From assembly GCA_002070755.1 (NCBI GenBank), contig MWDY01000271.1, positions 1 to 15,174 of the forward strand: a DNA stretch of 15,174 nt, read 5' to 3'. This stretch comes from Spirochaetes bacterium ADurb.Bin110. GTDB taxonomy: Bacteria; Spirochaetota; Spirochaetia; Treponematales; Rectinemataceae. Below are positions 1-7,450 of the stretch, in pieces; position 1 is the stretch's first letter, and every line of letters begins with the position of its first letter. A program made the translations under genes and the position numbers. The notes beneath the pieces are model-generated. The model saw only the letters and a program-made list of their open reading frames with translations, did no database searches and was not told where the DNA came from.

Positions 1-52
1 TCTAATATATGAAATCCGTCTGCTATAGATTGGTGACCTCGAGGAGGGAAGC
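1..52 (+). promoter_or_regulatory. leader of the methylmalonyl-CoA cassette, with ribosome binding site
   Basis: Short non-coding stretch ahead of the mutase gene, cut by the window edge. A strong Shine-Dalgarno sequence (AGGAGG, 42-47) lies 5 bases before the ATG at 53. TGCTATAGA at 21-29 could be an extended -10 element, but no convincing -35 box lies upstream within the window, so the promoter call is weak and only the ribosome binding site is firm. Confidence 0.4.
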
Positions 53-1720
53 ATGACTGACTTGAATAAACTTGAGCAGGATTTCAATGAATGGAACGCA
101 AAGGTTGAAAGGGCGAATGAAAAGCATCCTGAGCGTAAGAAACGATTTGTAACGGGATCTAATGCTCCAATCAATCGAGTATATACTCCGCTTGATCAAA
201 AAGACTTCGATTATGCCAAGCAGCTAGGATTGCCGGGCGAATTCCCCTTTACGCGAGGAGTTCAACCGACCATGTATCGGGGTAGGCTATGGACCATGCG
301 GCAGTATGCAGGTTTTGGTACCGCGGAAGAATCCAATAAGCGCTACAAATATTTGCTCGAGCAGGGCCAAACAGGGCTTTCGGTGGCTTTCGATCTGCCC
401 ACCCAGATTGGATATGATTCAGATCACCCCCTATCGGAAGGAGAAGTGGGGAAAGTGGGTGTGGCAATCGACTCATTAGAGGACATGGAAGTGCTATTCG
501 ATGGCATCCCGCTCGATAGAGTCTCCACAAGCATGACTATAAATGCCCCTGCTTCCGTGCTTTTAGCCATGTATATTGTCGTGGCCGAGAAGCAGGGAAT
601 CAGTGCTGAGAAGCTAAATGGCACGATTCAGAACGATATCTTGAAGGAATACATTGCCCGAGGTACCTATATTTTCCCGCCAAAGCCTTCTATGAGGCTC
701 ATCACAGATACATTCGAATATTGTTCTAAAAATGTGCCAAACTGGAATACCATTTCTATTTCTGGCTATCACATTCGAGAAGCAGGCGCAACCGCCGTCC
801 AGGAGGTGGCTTTTACTCTGGCTGATGGTATAGCCTATGTCGAAGCTGCCATAAAAGCTGGTCTAGATGTAGATGAATTTGCACCTCGCTTGTCTTTCTT
901 TTTCAATTCTCATAATGATCTTTTCGAGGAAGTGGCCAAATTCCGTGCAGCTCGCAGGATTTGGGCCTACATAATGCGTGAGCGCTTTGGTGCCAAGAAT
1001 CCAAAGAGCTGGATGCTTCGCTTCCATACCCAAACCGCCGGTTCCACCCTAACCGCCCAGCAGCCCGACAACAACATCATCCGCGTAACGATTCAGGCGC
1101 TGGCCGCGGTGCTGGGCGGTACGCAATCCCTCCATACCAATTCCCGCGATGAGGCACTAGCTCTTCCTACCGAGGAAGCTGTGCGAATAGCGCTTCGCAC
1201 CCAACAGATAATCGCATATGAATCCGGTGTCGCGGAGACCGTAGATCCGCTGGCTGGCTCATACTATATAGAAAGCCTCACCGATCGCATAGAAAAGGAA
1301 GCCCTACAATACCTTAAGCACATAGACAATATGGGAGGGGCGGTTAAGGCCATCGAGCAGGGGTATATTCAGAAGGAGATTCAGGATTCCGCATATCAAT
1401 GGCAGATGGATGTTGAAAAGGGCGAGCGGATAATCGTAGGGCTCAACAAATTCCAGGTAGAGGAAAAGCCACCCAAGGGTCTTTTGCGCGTGGACCCTGC
1501 AGTCGGAGAGCGCCAGAAAGGGAGACTTTCCGCACTCAGAGCGCGCCGGGACAATAATATAGTGATTTCTGCCCTTGCTTCATTGAGGAACACAGCTAGG
1601 GGAACAGAAAATCTCATGTTCCCAATACTTGAGGCTGTGCGTGCCTATGCTACCCTCGGAGAGATATGTGGAGTACTCCGCGAGGAATTTGGCGAATATC
1701 AGCCTAATGTGATGTTCTAA
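53..1720 (+). CDS. mcmA1: methylmalonyl-CoA mutase, catalytic (large) chain
   Basis: Catalyses the B12-dependent interconversion of succinyl-CoA and (R)-methylmalonyl-CoA in the cytoplasm. The 555-residue protein is the substrate-binding TIM-barrel part only; the B12-binding domain is encoded by the next gene. Visible family motifs are [22 protein letters not shown] (residues 73-94), [14 protein letters not shown] (113-126) and [10 protein letters not shown] (237-246). Y85 and R203 stand at the spacing of Propionibacterium Tyr89 and Arg207, and Y239/H240 match Tyr243/His244. In isobutyryl-CoA mutases the first two are Phe and Gln, so these residues support methylmalonyl-CoA specificity. The N-terminal [16 protein letters not shown] segment (31-46) is usual for split mutases. 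The start is set by AGGAGG 5 bases upstream. The stop codon directly abuts ATG 1721 of the next frame, implying translational coupling. Confidence 0.96.
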   Translation: MTDLNKLEQDFNEWNAKVERANEKHPERKKRFVTGSNAPINRVYTPLDQKDFDYAKQLGLPGEFPFTRGVQPTMYRGRLWTMRQYAGFGTAEESNKRYKYLLEQGQTGLSVAFDLPTQIGYDSDHPLSEGEVGKVGVAIDSLEDMEVLFDGIPLDRVSTSMTINAPASVLLAMYIVVAEKQGISAEKLNGTIQNDILKEYIARGTYIFPPKPSMRLITDTFEYCSKNVPNWNTISISGYHIREAGATAVQEVAFTLADGIAYVEAAIKAGLDVDEFAPRLSFFFNSHNDLFEEVAKFRAARRIWAYIMRERFGAKNPKSWMLRFHTQTAGSTLTAQQPDNNIIRVTIQALAAVLGGTQSLHTNSRDEALALPTEEAVRIALRTQQIIAYESGVAETVDPLAGSYYIESLTDRIEKEALQYLKHIDNMGGAVKAIEQGYIQKEIQDSAYQWQMDVEKGERIIVGLNKFQVEEKPPKGLLRVDPAVGERQKGRLSALRARRDNNIVISALASLRNTARGTENLMFPILEAVRAYATLGEICGVLREEFGEYQPNVMF

Positions 1721-1732
1721 ATGGGGGCGAAC

Positions 1733-2140
1733 ATGGAGAGAAAAATCAGAGTATTGGTAGCTAAGCCAGGCCTCGACGGACACGATAGAGGCGCAAAGGT
1801 TATCGCCCGCGCTCTGCGCGATGCCGGCATGGAAGTGATATACACAGGTCTACGGCAGACTCCCGAGCAGATAGTCAATGCGGCGATCCAGGAAGATGTA
1901 GATGTAATTGCGCTATCTATCCTTTCCGGAGCACACAATCACCTTTTTCCGCGAGTGGTTGAGCTTTTGAAAGAACGAGGCGTGGAGGATGTTCTAGTTT
2001 TTGGTGGGGGAGTGATTCCGGAAGAGGATATTCCTTTCTTAAAATCCAAGGGAATCGCGGAGATTTTTGGCCCTGGAACGCCTACATCGAAAACAATAGA
2101 ATTCATCAGATCGAATTTGAAGCGGCCACTAGATCGATAA
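1733..2140 (+). CDS. mcmA2: methylmalonyl-CoA mutase, B12-binding (small) chain
   Basis: Binds adenosylcobalamin and completes the mutase with the preceding chain. The 135-residue protein is a single Rossmann-like B12 domain. The cobalt-ligand motif DGHDRG gives D15, H17 and G20 (counting from ATG 1733), followed by the SILSGAH loop and the GGGVIPEED segment that cradles the nucleotide tail. Two in-frame ATGs exist. The one at 1721 touches the mutase stop codon and has no ribosome binding site, whereas the one at 1733 has GGGGG at 1723-1727, 5 bases upstream, so I chose 1733; the longer form would add MGAN. Length and position immediately after the catalytic chain are typical of split mutases of archaea and many anaerobes. 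Confidence 0.93.
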   Translation: MERKIRVLVAKPGLDGHDRGAKVIARALRDAGMEVIYTGLRQTPEQIVNAAIQEDVDVIALSILSGAHNHLFPRVVELLKERGVEDVLVFGGGVIPEEDIPFLKSKGIAEIFGPGTPTSKTIEFIRSNLKRPLDR

Positions 2141-2167
2141 ATAGCGTCAAAATGGAGTTCTCTATTC

Positions 2168-3307
2168 ATGAATGAACTTGTGGGCAGCTGCATAAAAGGC
2201 GATATGCGGGCGATAGCTCGACTTATTACTCTTTTGGAGAATCAGGACCGAGAAGCCTATGCTGCCCTCTATCGCCTAAAAGACCATGAGGGCGTTGCAC
2301 AGGTCGTTGGCATAACAGGCCCCCCCGGCGCCGGTAAAAGCACTCTAGTCGATAAACTGATTTCGCAGTTTAGGGCTAAGGGCAGGAAGGTGGGTGTTCT
2401 AGCCGTCGATCCTACAAGTCCATTTTCCGGTGGGGCGATTTTGGGCGATAGGCTTAGGATGCAGAGCCATGCAACAGATGCAGGTGTTTTTATTCGGAGC
2501 CTTGCTACGCGAGGCAGCCTGGGCGGTATCTCTAAGGCTACTCACGCTGCAATTAAAGTTCTCGACGCAGCAGGCTATGACATCATCCTTGTCGAGACTG
2601 TTGGAGTCGGGCAGTCAGAGATAGATATAGTGAGAGTCGCCGACACTGTTGTTCTCATCTCAGTGCCGGGCCTTGGAGACGATATCCAGGTTATCAAGGC
2701 AGGCATTATGGAGATTGGCGACATCTTTGTTGTGAACAAGGCGGATCGAGATGGAGCAGATAGGTTAGTGCGCGAACTCAGGGCCATGCTCGAGACCCAG
2801 GCTCAACTGAGTCGAGGACAAGCGCCTTCCGGAGGTCCGGACACGCTGGCTGCGCGTGATCCTAATTTCATGCATCATGCTGGTCTTATGGAAGGGTTTA
2901 GCATTAGCGCCGAAGAGGCAGGTCCTTCTATGGAAGGGGATTCTAGTATACCAGCATATTTTGGCTCGCAACAGATTCCGATTCCTCCGGTGCTAAAAAC
3001 CATTGCCGCAACAGGAGCTGGCGTCGCCCAGCTTTCTGAAGCTATAATTCAGCACTTCGAGTTACTAAAGCAAACTGGCGAGCTCGATAAAAAGCGTCTC
3101 GAATCTATAAAATACCAGCTAGGCCAATTCATTTTCGATGAAGTAGGCCAAGTGTTGGACAGTCCTCCAGTCTCAGAGCTTCGCGACAATTTAGCAGAGC
3201 AGGTATTTTTTCGAAAACTGGATGTCTACAGCGCTGGAATGGCGCTTTTTAATACGATTCAGGTAAAGCAGACAAAAGGAGCAGCATATGAAAGTCTTCA
3301 AGATTGA
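2168..3307 (+). CDS. meaB: methylmalonyl-CoA mutase chaperone GTPase MeaB (ArgK family)
   Basis: G3E-family GTPase that protects methylmalonyl-CoA mutase from inactivation and gates B12 loading. Motifs in order: P-loop GPPGAGKST (residues 51-59), the DPTSPFSGGAILGDR stretch (81-95) including the conserved metal-binding Asp region, ETVGVGQSE (143-151) as the G3/switch segment, and NKAD (190-193) for guanine recognition. The C-terminal helical dimerisation region follows PPVLKTIAATG (273-283). At 379 residues it is longer than usual (about 320-340); the excess lies at about 211-268, between the NKAD helix and the PPVLKT strand, where most homologues have a short linker. That segment is rich in Gly, Ser, Pro and Met and looks like a flexible loop. 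GGAG at 2154-2157 sets the start. The 3' end overlaps the epimerase gene by 20 bases. Confidence 0.94.
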   Translation: MNELVGSCIKGDMRAIARLITLLENQDREAYAALYRLKDHEGVAQVVGITGPPGAGKSTLVDKLISQFRAKGRKVGVLAVDPTSPFSGGAILGDRLRMQSHATDAGVFIRSLATRGSLGGISKATHAAIKVLDAAGYDIILVETVGVGQSEIDIVRVADTVVLISVPGLGDDIQVIKAGIMEIGDIFVVNKADRDGADRLVRELRAMLETQAQLSRGQAPSGGPDTLAARDPNFMHHAGLMEGFSISAEEAGPSMEGDSSIPAYFGSQQIPIPPVLKTIAATGAGVAQLSEAIIQHFELLKQTGELDKKRLESIKYQLGQFIFDEVGQVLDSPPVSELRDNLAEQVFFRKLDVYSAGMALFNTIQVKQTKGAAYESLQD

Positions 3308-3692
3308 TCATATCGGCATAGCGGTCGAAAAAATCGATATGGCTCTCTCGGTATGGGGAGCCACACTAGGTCTTCCTCTGAATGGTATCGAAGAAGTATT
3401 GGATCAAAAGGTTAAGACCGCCTTTATGCCAATAGGAGACACGGAGATCGAGCTTCTTGAATCTACCGATCCAGAAGGTCCGATCGGCAAATTCATCGCC
3501 ACCAAAGGGCAAGGAGTCCATCATCTAGCTTTCCGCGTCGAAAATATCGATGAGGCATTATCTGAGCTCAAAGCAAAAGGCGTAAGGCTAATCGATGAGG
3601 AGCCCAGATACGGAGCGGGAGGAGCCCGTATAGCTTTTATCCACCCCAAAGCGACGGGTGGCGTGCTTGTCGAACTCTGCGAACGAACGTAG
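3288..3692 (+). CDS. mce: methylmalonyl-CoA epimerase
   Basis: Interconverts (R)- and (S)-methylmalonyl-CoA, linking the mutase, which uses R, with the decarboxylase, which uses S. The 134-residue protein belongs to the vicinal-oxygen-chelate (glyoxalase-like) fold, with two beta-alpha-beta-beta-beta modules. Likely metal ligands are H8 (IDHIGIAV), a His in GVHHLAF (78-79) and E129 (VLVELCE); the IELLE strand near 54-58 and the HPKATGGVLVEL ending are characteristic. The start lies inside the last codons of meaB, with AAAGGAG just upstream, so the two are almost certainly co-translated. Length is normal for the family. Confidence 0.95.
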   Translation: MKVFKIDHIGIAVEKIDMALSVWGATLGLPLNGIEEVLDQKVKTAFMPIGDTEIELLESTDPEGPIGKFIATKGQGVHHLAFRVENIDEALSELKAKGVRLIDEEPRYGAGGARIAFIHPKATGGVLVELCERT

Positions 3693-3723
3693 AATTCGCT
3701 CTAAATTACTGTCGTAGAAAGCA

Positions 3724-3740
3724 GCCTCCTCGCTGGAGGC
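3724..3740 (+). promoter_or_regulatory. small hairpin covering a GGAGG motif ahead of mmdA
   Basis: GCCTCC (3724-3729), a 5-base loop, then GGAGGC (3735-3740) form a perfect 6-bp, mostly G:C stem in the 60-base gap between mce and mmdA. The right arm contains a Shine-Dalgarno-like GGAGG that would be hidden when the stem forms. There is no U-tract after it, so it is not an ordinary terminator. A translational or RNA-stability role is an inference. Confidence 0.45.
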
Positions 3741-3752
3741 ATTACAACAAGG

Positions 3753-5306
3753 ATGGTCGGTATGGAAGAAAAGTTGAAGGAACTAGAGGAGCGCCGAGCA
3801 AGAGTGCTTGCTGGAGGCGGCCCTAAAAGGGTTGCTGCGCAACATGCTAAAGGCAAGATGACTGCTCGCGAAAGGATCGAAATGCTGTTAGATCCAGGCA
3901 CCTTCGTGGAACTCGATGCCTTTGTCGAACATCGGGCGACCGAGCTCGGTATGGACAAGATCGATGCTCCTGGTGAAGGTGTCGTTACAGGCTATGGAAT
4001 GGTCAATGGCAGAAATGTCTGTGTTTTTGCACAGGATTTTACGGTGATGGGCGGAAGCCTTGGTGAGATGCATGCAGCAAAAATATGCAAGGTCATGGAT
4101 CTCGCAGTAAAAATCGGTTGTCCATTGATTGGAATAAACGACTCTGGCGGGGCGAGAATACAAGAAGGCGTAGATGCTCTCTCAGGCTATGGTGATATTT
4201 TTTATCGCAATACGCTAGCATCTGGAGTTATCCCTCAGATTTCGGTGATTATGGGGCCTTGTGCTGGAGGAGCTGTCTATTCGCCGGCTTTGACAGATTT
4301 TGTTTTCATGACAGAGGGGTCGAGCAATATGTTCATCACGGGCCCTCAGGTCATAAAAGCAGTAACTGGCGAAGAAGTCAGTCCGGAAGAACTTGGAGGC
4401 GCTAGAATACACTCAGAAGTCTCGGGAGTATCGCATTTCAGCTTTCCCGATGAGCAGTCGACCTTCGAAGCAATCAGAAAGCTACTATCCTATCTACCCC
4501 AGAACAACATAGAAGACCCTCCCATGATAGAGATCGGGGACGATCCGACTCGTGTGGATGATTCGATCGCAGAGCTAATGCCGGATTCTCCAAACAAGCC
4601 TTATGATGTTCGGGATATTATAATTCGGTTGGTGGACGCTGGAGACTTTTTTGAGGTCCAGCCTGGATATGCAAAGAATATAGTGACAGGCTTTGCGCGC
4701 CTTGCTGGCCGTTCCATAGGTATAATAGCGAATCAGCCCAAGCATCTAGCGGGTGTGCTGGATATTAATGCATCCGATAAGGCCGCACGTTTTATCCGAT
4801 TCTGCGATGCATTCAATGTGCCGCTTCTTACTCTGTCTGATACCGCTGGTTATCTTCCAGGCGTAGGGCAGGAGCATGGCGGTGTCATTAGGCATGGAGC
4901 AAAGCTTCTCTATGCTTACTCAGAAGCATCTGTGCCTAAGGTGACAGTTATTCTGCGCAAGGCCTATGGTGGAGCTTATATCGCCATGTGCTCACGGCAC
5001 CTCGGTGCTGATCAAGTCTTTGCTTGGCCAACAGCGGAAATTGCCGTAATGGGCCCCGAGGGCGCGGCGAATATCATCTTTAAGAAAGAGATCGAAGAGT
5101 CTTCTGACCCAGAAGCGACCCGCAAAGAAAAGATAGAAGAATATAAACGCAGCTTTGCGAATCCCTATCAAGCAGCATCGCGAGGCTATGTCGACGATGT
5201 CATCGATCCAGCTCATACCCGAATGCGTCTATGCAATGCATTGAATACATTGCTTGGAAAGAGACAGAATCTGCCTTCGCGCAAGCATGGGAATATTCCT
5301 GTTTGA
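3753..5306 (+). CDS. mmdA: methylmalonyl-CoA decarboxylase alpha chain (carboxyltransferase)
   Basis: Cytoplasmic carboxyltransferase that moves the carboxyl group of (S)-methylmalonyl-CoA onto the biotin of the gamma chain. The 517-residue protein has two crotonase-like halves. The N half carries GGSLGEMHAAK (100-110), NDSGGARIQEG (129-139) and CAGGAVYSP (170-178). The C half carries NQPKHLAGVLD (327-337), DTAGYLPG (363-370) and RKAYGGAYIAMCS (402-414). The Gly-Gly pairs are the oxyanion holes of this family. Sequence alone does not separate it from propionyl-CoA carboxylase beta, but the adjacent membrane pump chains and the absence of a biotin carboxylase gene support the decarboxylase. 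Start choice is open: ATG 3753 has GGAGG 13 bases upstream within a hairpin, while ATG 3762 has AAGGA 8 bases upstream and would give a protein 3 residues shorter. Confidence 0.93.
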   Translation: MVGMEEKLKELEERRARVLAGGGPKRVAAQHAKGKMTARERIEMLLDPGTFVELDAFVEHRATELGMDKIDAPGEGVVTGYGMVNGRNVCVFAQDFTVMGGSLGEMHAAKICKVMDLAVKIGCPLIGINDSGGARIQEGVDALSGYGDIFYRNTLASGVIPQISVIMGPCAGGAVYSPALTDFVFMTEGSSNMFITGPQVIKAVTGEEVSPEELGGARIHSEVSGVSHFSFPDEQSTFEAIRKLLSYLPQNNIEDPPMIEIGDDPTRVDDSIAELMPDSPNKPYDVRDIIIRLVDAGDFFEVQPGYAKNIVTGFARLAGRSIGIIANQPKHLAGVLDINASDKAARFIRFCDAFNVPLLTLSDTAGYLPGVGQEHGGVIRHGAKLLYAYSEASVPKVTVILRKAYGGAYIAMCSRHLGADQVFAWPTAEIAVMGPEGAANIIFKKEIEESSDPEATRKEKIEEYKRSFANPYQAASRGYVDDVIDPAHTRMRLCNALNTLLGKRQNLPSRKHGNIPV

Positions 5307-5316
5307 GAGGTCTACC

Positions 5317-5688
5317 ATGACAAACCCATGGATGATAATGATTGTCGGACTTATAACGGTCTTTGTATCGCTATTCATAATGATTTTTTTTCTACTGGCT
5401 TTTCCACGTTTCTTTGCAGCCACAAAGCGCAGAGAACATGAACACCCCGCACCATTGCCGCAGATAGTCGAAGTTACAAAAAAACAAGCTCAACCAGCTA
5501 GCAGCCAAGCCGTGCAGGAAGATGATGCATTGATCGCTGTTCTTGCCGCGGCAGTAGCCGAAGCGAGCGGTTCGAGACTCGGTAGTTTTTCAATTACGCA
5601 GGTGCGTCAGTCACCAGCTGAGAGCGTCGAAGGCTTCAACACCCCGATATGGGGTAGAGTGGAGCGCCTTTCCCGCAAAGAACGCTAG
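5317..5688 (+). CDS. mmdD: decarboxylase delta chain, small membrane anchor (OadG family)
   Basis: Small single-span subunit that holds the soluble alpha and biotin chains to the beta membrane pump. The 123-residue protein has one hydrophobic helix (about residues 6-31), a charged turn (ATKRREHEH), a Pro/Gln/Ala-rich linker, then the conserved C-terminal block DDALIAVLAAAVAEA and the end motif TPIWGRVERL typical of OadG/MmdD chains. The reading frame is open further upstream into mmdA, but ATG 5317 is preceded by GAGAGG (5305-5310) at 6-base spacing and directly begins the membrane segment, so it is the likely start. The mmdA stop codon lies inside this ribosome binding site, which suggests coupling. 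Confidence 0.88.
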   Translation: MTNPWMIMIVGLITVFVSLFIMIFFLLAFPRFFAATKRREHEHPAPLPQIVEVTKKQAQPASSQAVQEDDALIAVLAAAVAEASGSRLGSFSITQVRQSPAESVEGFNTPIWGRVERLSRKER

Positions 5689-5710
5689 AATTGTTGAGGA
5701 GATATATATT

Positions 5711-6157
5711 ATGAAACAGTATAGAATTACGGTTAATGGTAAATCTTATGATGTAACAGTCGAGGAGCTCAGTGGAGCACGGTACACCCCTGGAAGTGGA
5801 TTTGGTGTAAACCCTGTTTCTTATTCCGCACCGCCAGCGAATGTTCAGCCTGCGGCAAGTGCGAGCTCGCCCGCGAGTGCTGTTCCTGCCTCTGAACAGG
5901 GTTCTTCCAATACATCCAATACAGCGCCCGTAAACAACGGCTCCGTCCTAACGGTTAAAGCTCCAATGCCAGGAACCGTTATTGCGTTCAAAGTAATAGT
6001 TGGCCAAAAAGTGAAGCGTGGCGATGTTCTTCTTCTGTTAGAGGCCATGAAAATGGAGAATGAAATTGTTGCTCCGCAGGATGGTACGGTCGTTGCGCTT
6101 CGCGTTCCTGCAAGCGCTGCAGTGAACACTGGCGATCCACTTATTGATCTAGCATAG
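5711..6157 (+). CDS. mmdC: decarboxylase gamma chain, biotin carboxyl carrier
   Basis: Carries the carboxyl group on biotin from the alpha-chain active site to the membrane beta chain. In its 148 residues there is a short N-terminal beta segment (1-20), a flexible linker rich in Ala, Pro and Ser (about 38-78), then a lipoyl/biotinyl domain (80-148). The biotinylation motif is EAMKMEN (111-117), with K114 as the attachment lysine. APMPGTV (84-90) and the APQDGTV hairpin (121-127) flank it as in all such domains. GAGGAG (5696-5701) at 9-base spacing sets the start. A biotin ligase is required but is not encoded in the window. Confidence 0.95.
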   Translation: MKQYRITVNGKSYDVTVEELSGARYTPGSGFGVNPVSYSAPPANVQPAASASSPASAVPASEQGSSNTSNTAPVNNGSVLTVKAPMPGTVIAFKVIVGQKVKRGDVLLLLEAMKMENEIVAPQDGTVVALRVPASAAVNTGDPLIDLA

Positions 6158-6174
6158 ACTAGGGGGATTCCTAG

Positions 6175-7305
6175 ATGGAACAGTTCTTGTCTCATTTTAT
6201 TGCTTCGACAGGTTTTATCGCAATGACCTGGGGGCAGCTTATAATGCTCATTGTATCCTGTGTGCTTCTATATCTTGGCATTGCCCGAGAATTCGAGCCT
6301 CTTCTGCTAGTTCCTATTGCATTTGGGATGCTTCTAGCCAATATTCCTATGAGTGGTATTACCGATGGGCCTAAGGATGGCCTTGCTGGTGGTCTTATCT
6401 ATTATTTGTACGAAGGCGTAAGGCTTGGAATATATCCGCCGCTTATTTTTCTTGGTATAGGCGCAATGACCGATTTCGGGCCTCTAATCGCAAATCCCTG
6501 GAGCCTTCTTCTAGGCGCTGCAGCTCAGTTAGGTATTTTTATTCCCTTTATCGCAGCTTACTATTTAGGGTTTGACCTCAAAGCCTGCGCTAGCATTGGG
6601 ATCATTGGAGGCGCAGATGGCCCAACCGCAATCTATGTCACTTCGCGTTTAAAACCCGAGCTCCTAGGTCCTGTCGCCATTGCCGCGTACTCCTATATGG
6701 CACTTGTACCACTAATCCAGCCTCCTATTATGAGAGGACTCACAACCAAAAAGGAACGGCTGGTAAAGATGGCCCAGCTTCGTGAAGTTTCCAAAGCTGA
6801 ACGGATCGTGTTTCCCATATTTGTCACTATCTTGATAGGGCTCTTGCTGCCTGCAGCCGTTACTCTTGTGGGCTCACTTATGATTGGCAACCTGTTCAGG
6901 GAGACTGGCGTTACGGATAGGCTCTCTGATACCGCTCAGCATGCGCTAATCAATATTCTCACGATTTTTCTGGGAGTGTCGGTCGGCTCGACCGCAAGTG
7001 CCGAGCGTTTTCTCAACCCACAGACTCTGATGATAATTGGACTTGGACTTTTTGCTTTTTCCTGTGGAACAGCTGGAGGAGTGTTCTTCGGAAAGATCAT
7101 GTATTGGGTCACTGGTGGAAAGGTAAATCCTCTAATAGGTTCCGCGGGTGTCTCGGCTGTGCCGATGGCGGCACGGGTGAGTCAGGTTGTAGGCTCCAAA
7201 GAAGATCCAACCAACTTCCTGCTTATGCATGCTATGGGTCCAAATGTCGCAGGAGTCATTGGTTCGGCAGTTGCAGCGGGAGTCTTTCTTTCGGTGCTTG
7301 GATGA
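6175..7305 (+). CDS. mmdB: decarboxylase beta chain, Na+-pumping membrane subunit
   Basis: Integral membrane subunit that decarboxylates carboxybiotin and couples this to Na+ export. The 376-residue length matches short family members such as MmdB and GcdB. There are many hydrophobic helices. The Na+/carboxybiotin-site segment [13 protein letters not shown] (142-154) contains D148, matching Asp203 of Klebsiella OadB. The region [17 protein letters not shown] (318-334) contains N318, G322, S327 and R334 at the spacing of OadB Asn373, Gly377, Ser382 and Arg389. All known pump residues that I could place are therefore intact. The start has AGGGGG (6161-6166) 8 bases upstream. It is the last gene of the cassette; no clear U-tract terminator follows. 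Confidence 0.95.
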   Translation: MEQFLSHFIASTGFIAMTWGQLIMLIVSCVLLYLGIAREFEPLLLVPIAFGMLLANIPMSGITDGPKDGLAGGLIYYLYEGVRLGIYPPLIFLGIGAMTDFGPLIANPWSLLLGAAAQLGIFIPFIAAYYLGFDLKACASIGIIGGADGPTAIYVTSRLKPELLGPVAIAAYSYMALVPLIQPPIMRGLTTKKERLVKMAQLREVSKAERIVFPIFVTILIGLLLPAAVTLVGSLMIGNLFRETGVTDRLSDTAQHALINILTIFLGVSVGSTASAERFLNPQTLMIIGLGLFAFSCGTAGGVFFGKIMYWVTGGKVNPLIGSAGVSAVPMAARVSQVVGSKEDPTNFLLMHAMGPNVAGVIGSAVAAGVFLSVLG

Positions 7306-7310
7306 AACTT

Positions 7311-7367
7311 GCCTAGCTGGTTTTGGATAAGGAAAACTAGGCGCAGGATTTATTGTGCTTAGTTTTC
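7311..7367 (+). promoter_or_regulatory. two competing stem-loops between mmdB and thrA
   Basis: GAAAACTAGGC (7332-7342) can pair with GCTTAGTTTTC (7357-7367) to make an 11-bp stem with one G:U pair and a 14-base loop. The same segment can instead pair with the upstream GCCTAG..TTTT (7311-7316 plus 7321-7324, 4-base bulge). The two structures exclude one another, as in attenuators. Neither is followed by a run of T, so this is not a standard terminator, and the only tiny frame here (ATG 7302, four codons) has no threonine or isoleucine codons. The role is unknown. The rest of the gap to 7450 is AT-rich; TACAAT (7391-7396) or TATAGT (7425-7430) could be -10 boxes, but neither has a good -35 box. 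Confidence 0.4.
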
Positions 7368-7450
7368 AGGCAATATATATAAATTCGTAATACAATAGTC
7401 TTTTCGCTTATCGTTTTATTCTGTTATAGTAGCCGCCAATAGGAGGGATC

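Noticed and set aside
3753..5306. Alpha chain as part of a propionyl-CoA carboxylase
   Set aside because: No biotin carboxylase gene is nearby, and the delta, biotin carrier and Na+-pump beta chains follow directly, which fits the decarboxylase; the family alone does not decide it.
5254..5316. Upstream extension of the delta chain into mmdA
   Set aside because: The added residues are polar and unlike the family start; ATG 5317 has a good ribosome binding site and begins just before the membrane helix.
7302..7316. Possible leader peptide of a thr-type attenuator
   Set aside because: It is only four codons (Met-Lys-Leu-Ala), has no Thr or Ile codons, and has no U-tract terminator after the hairpin.
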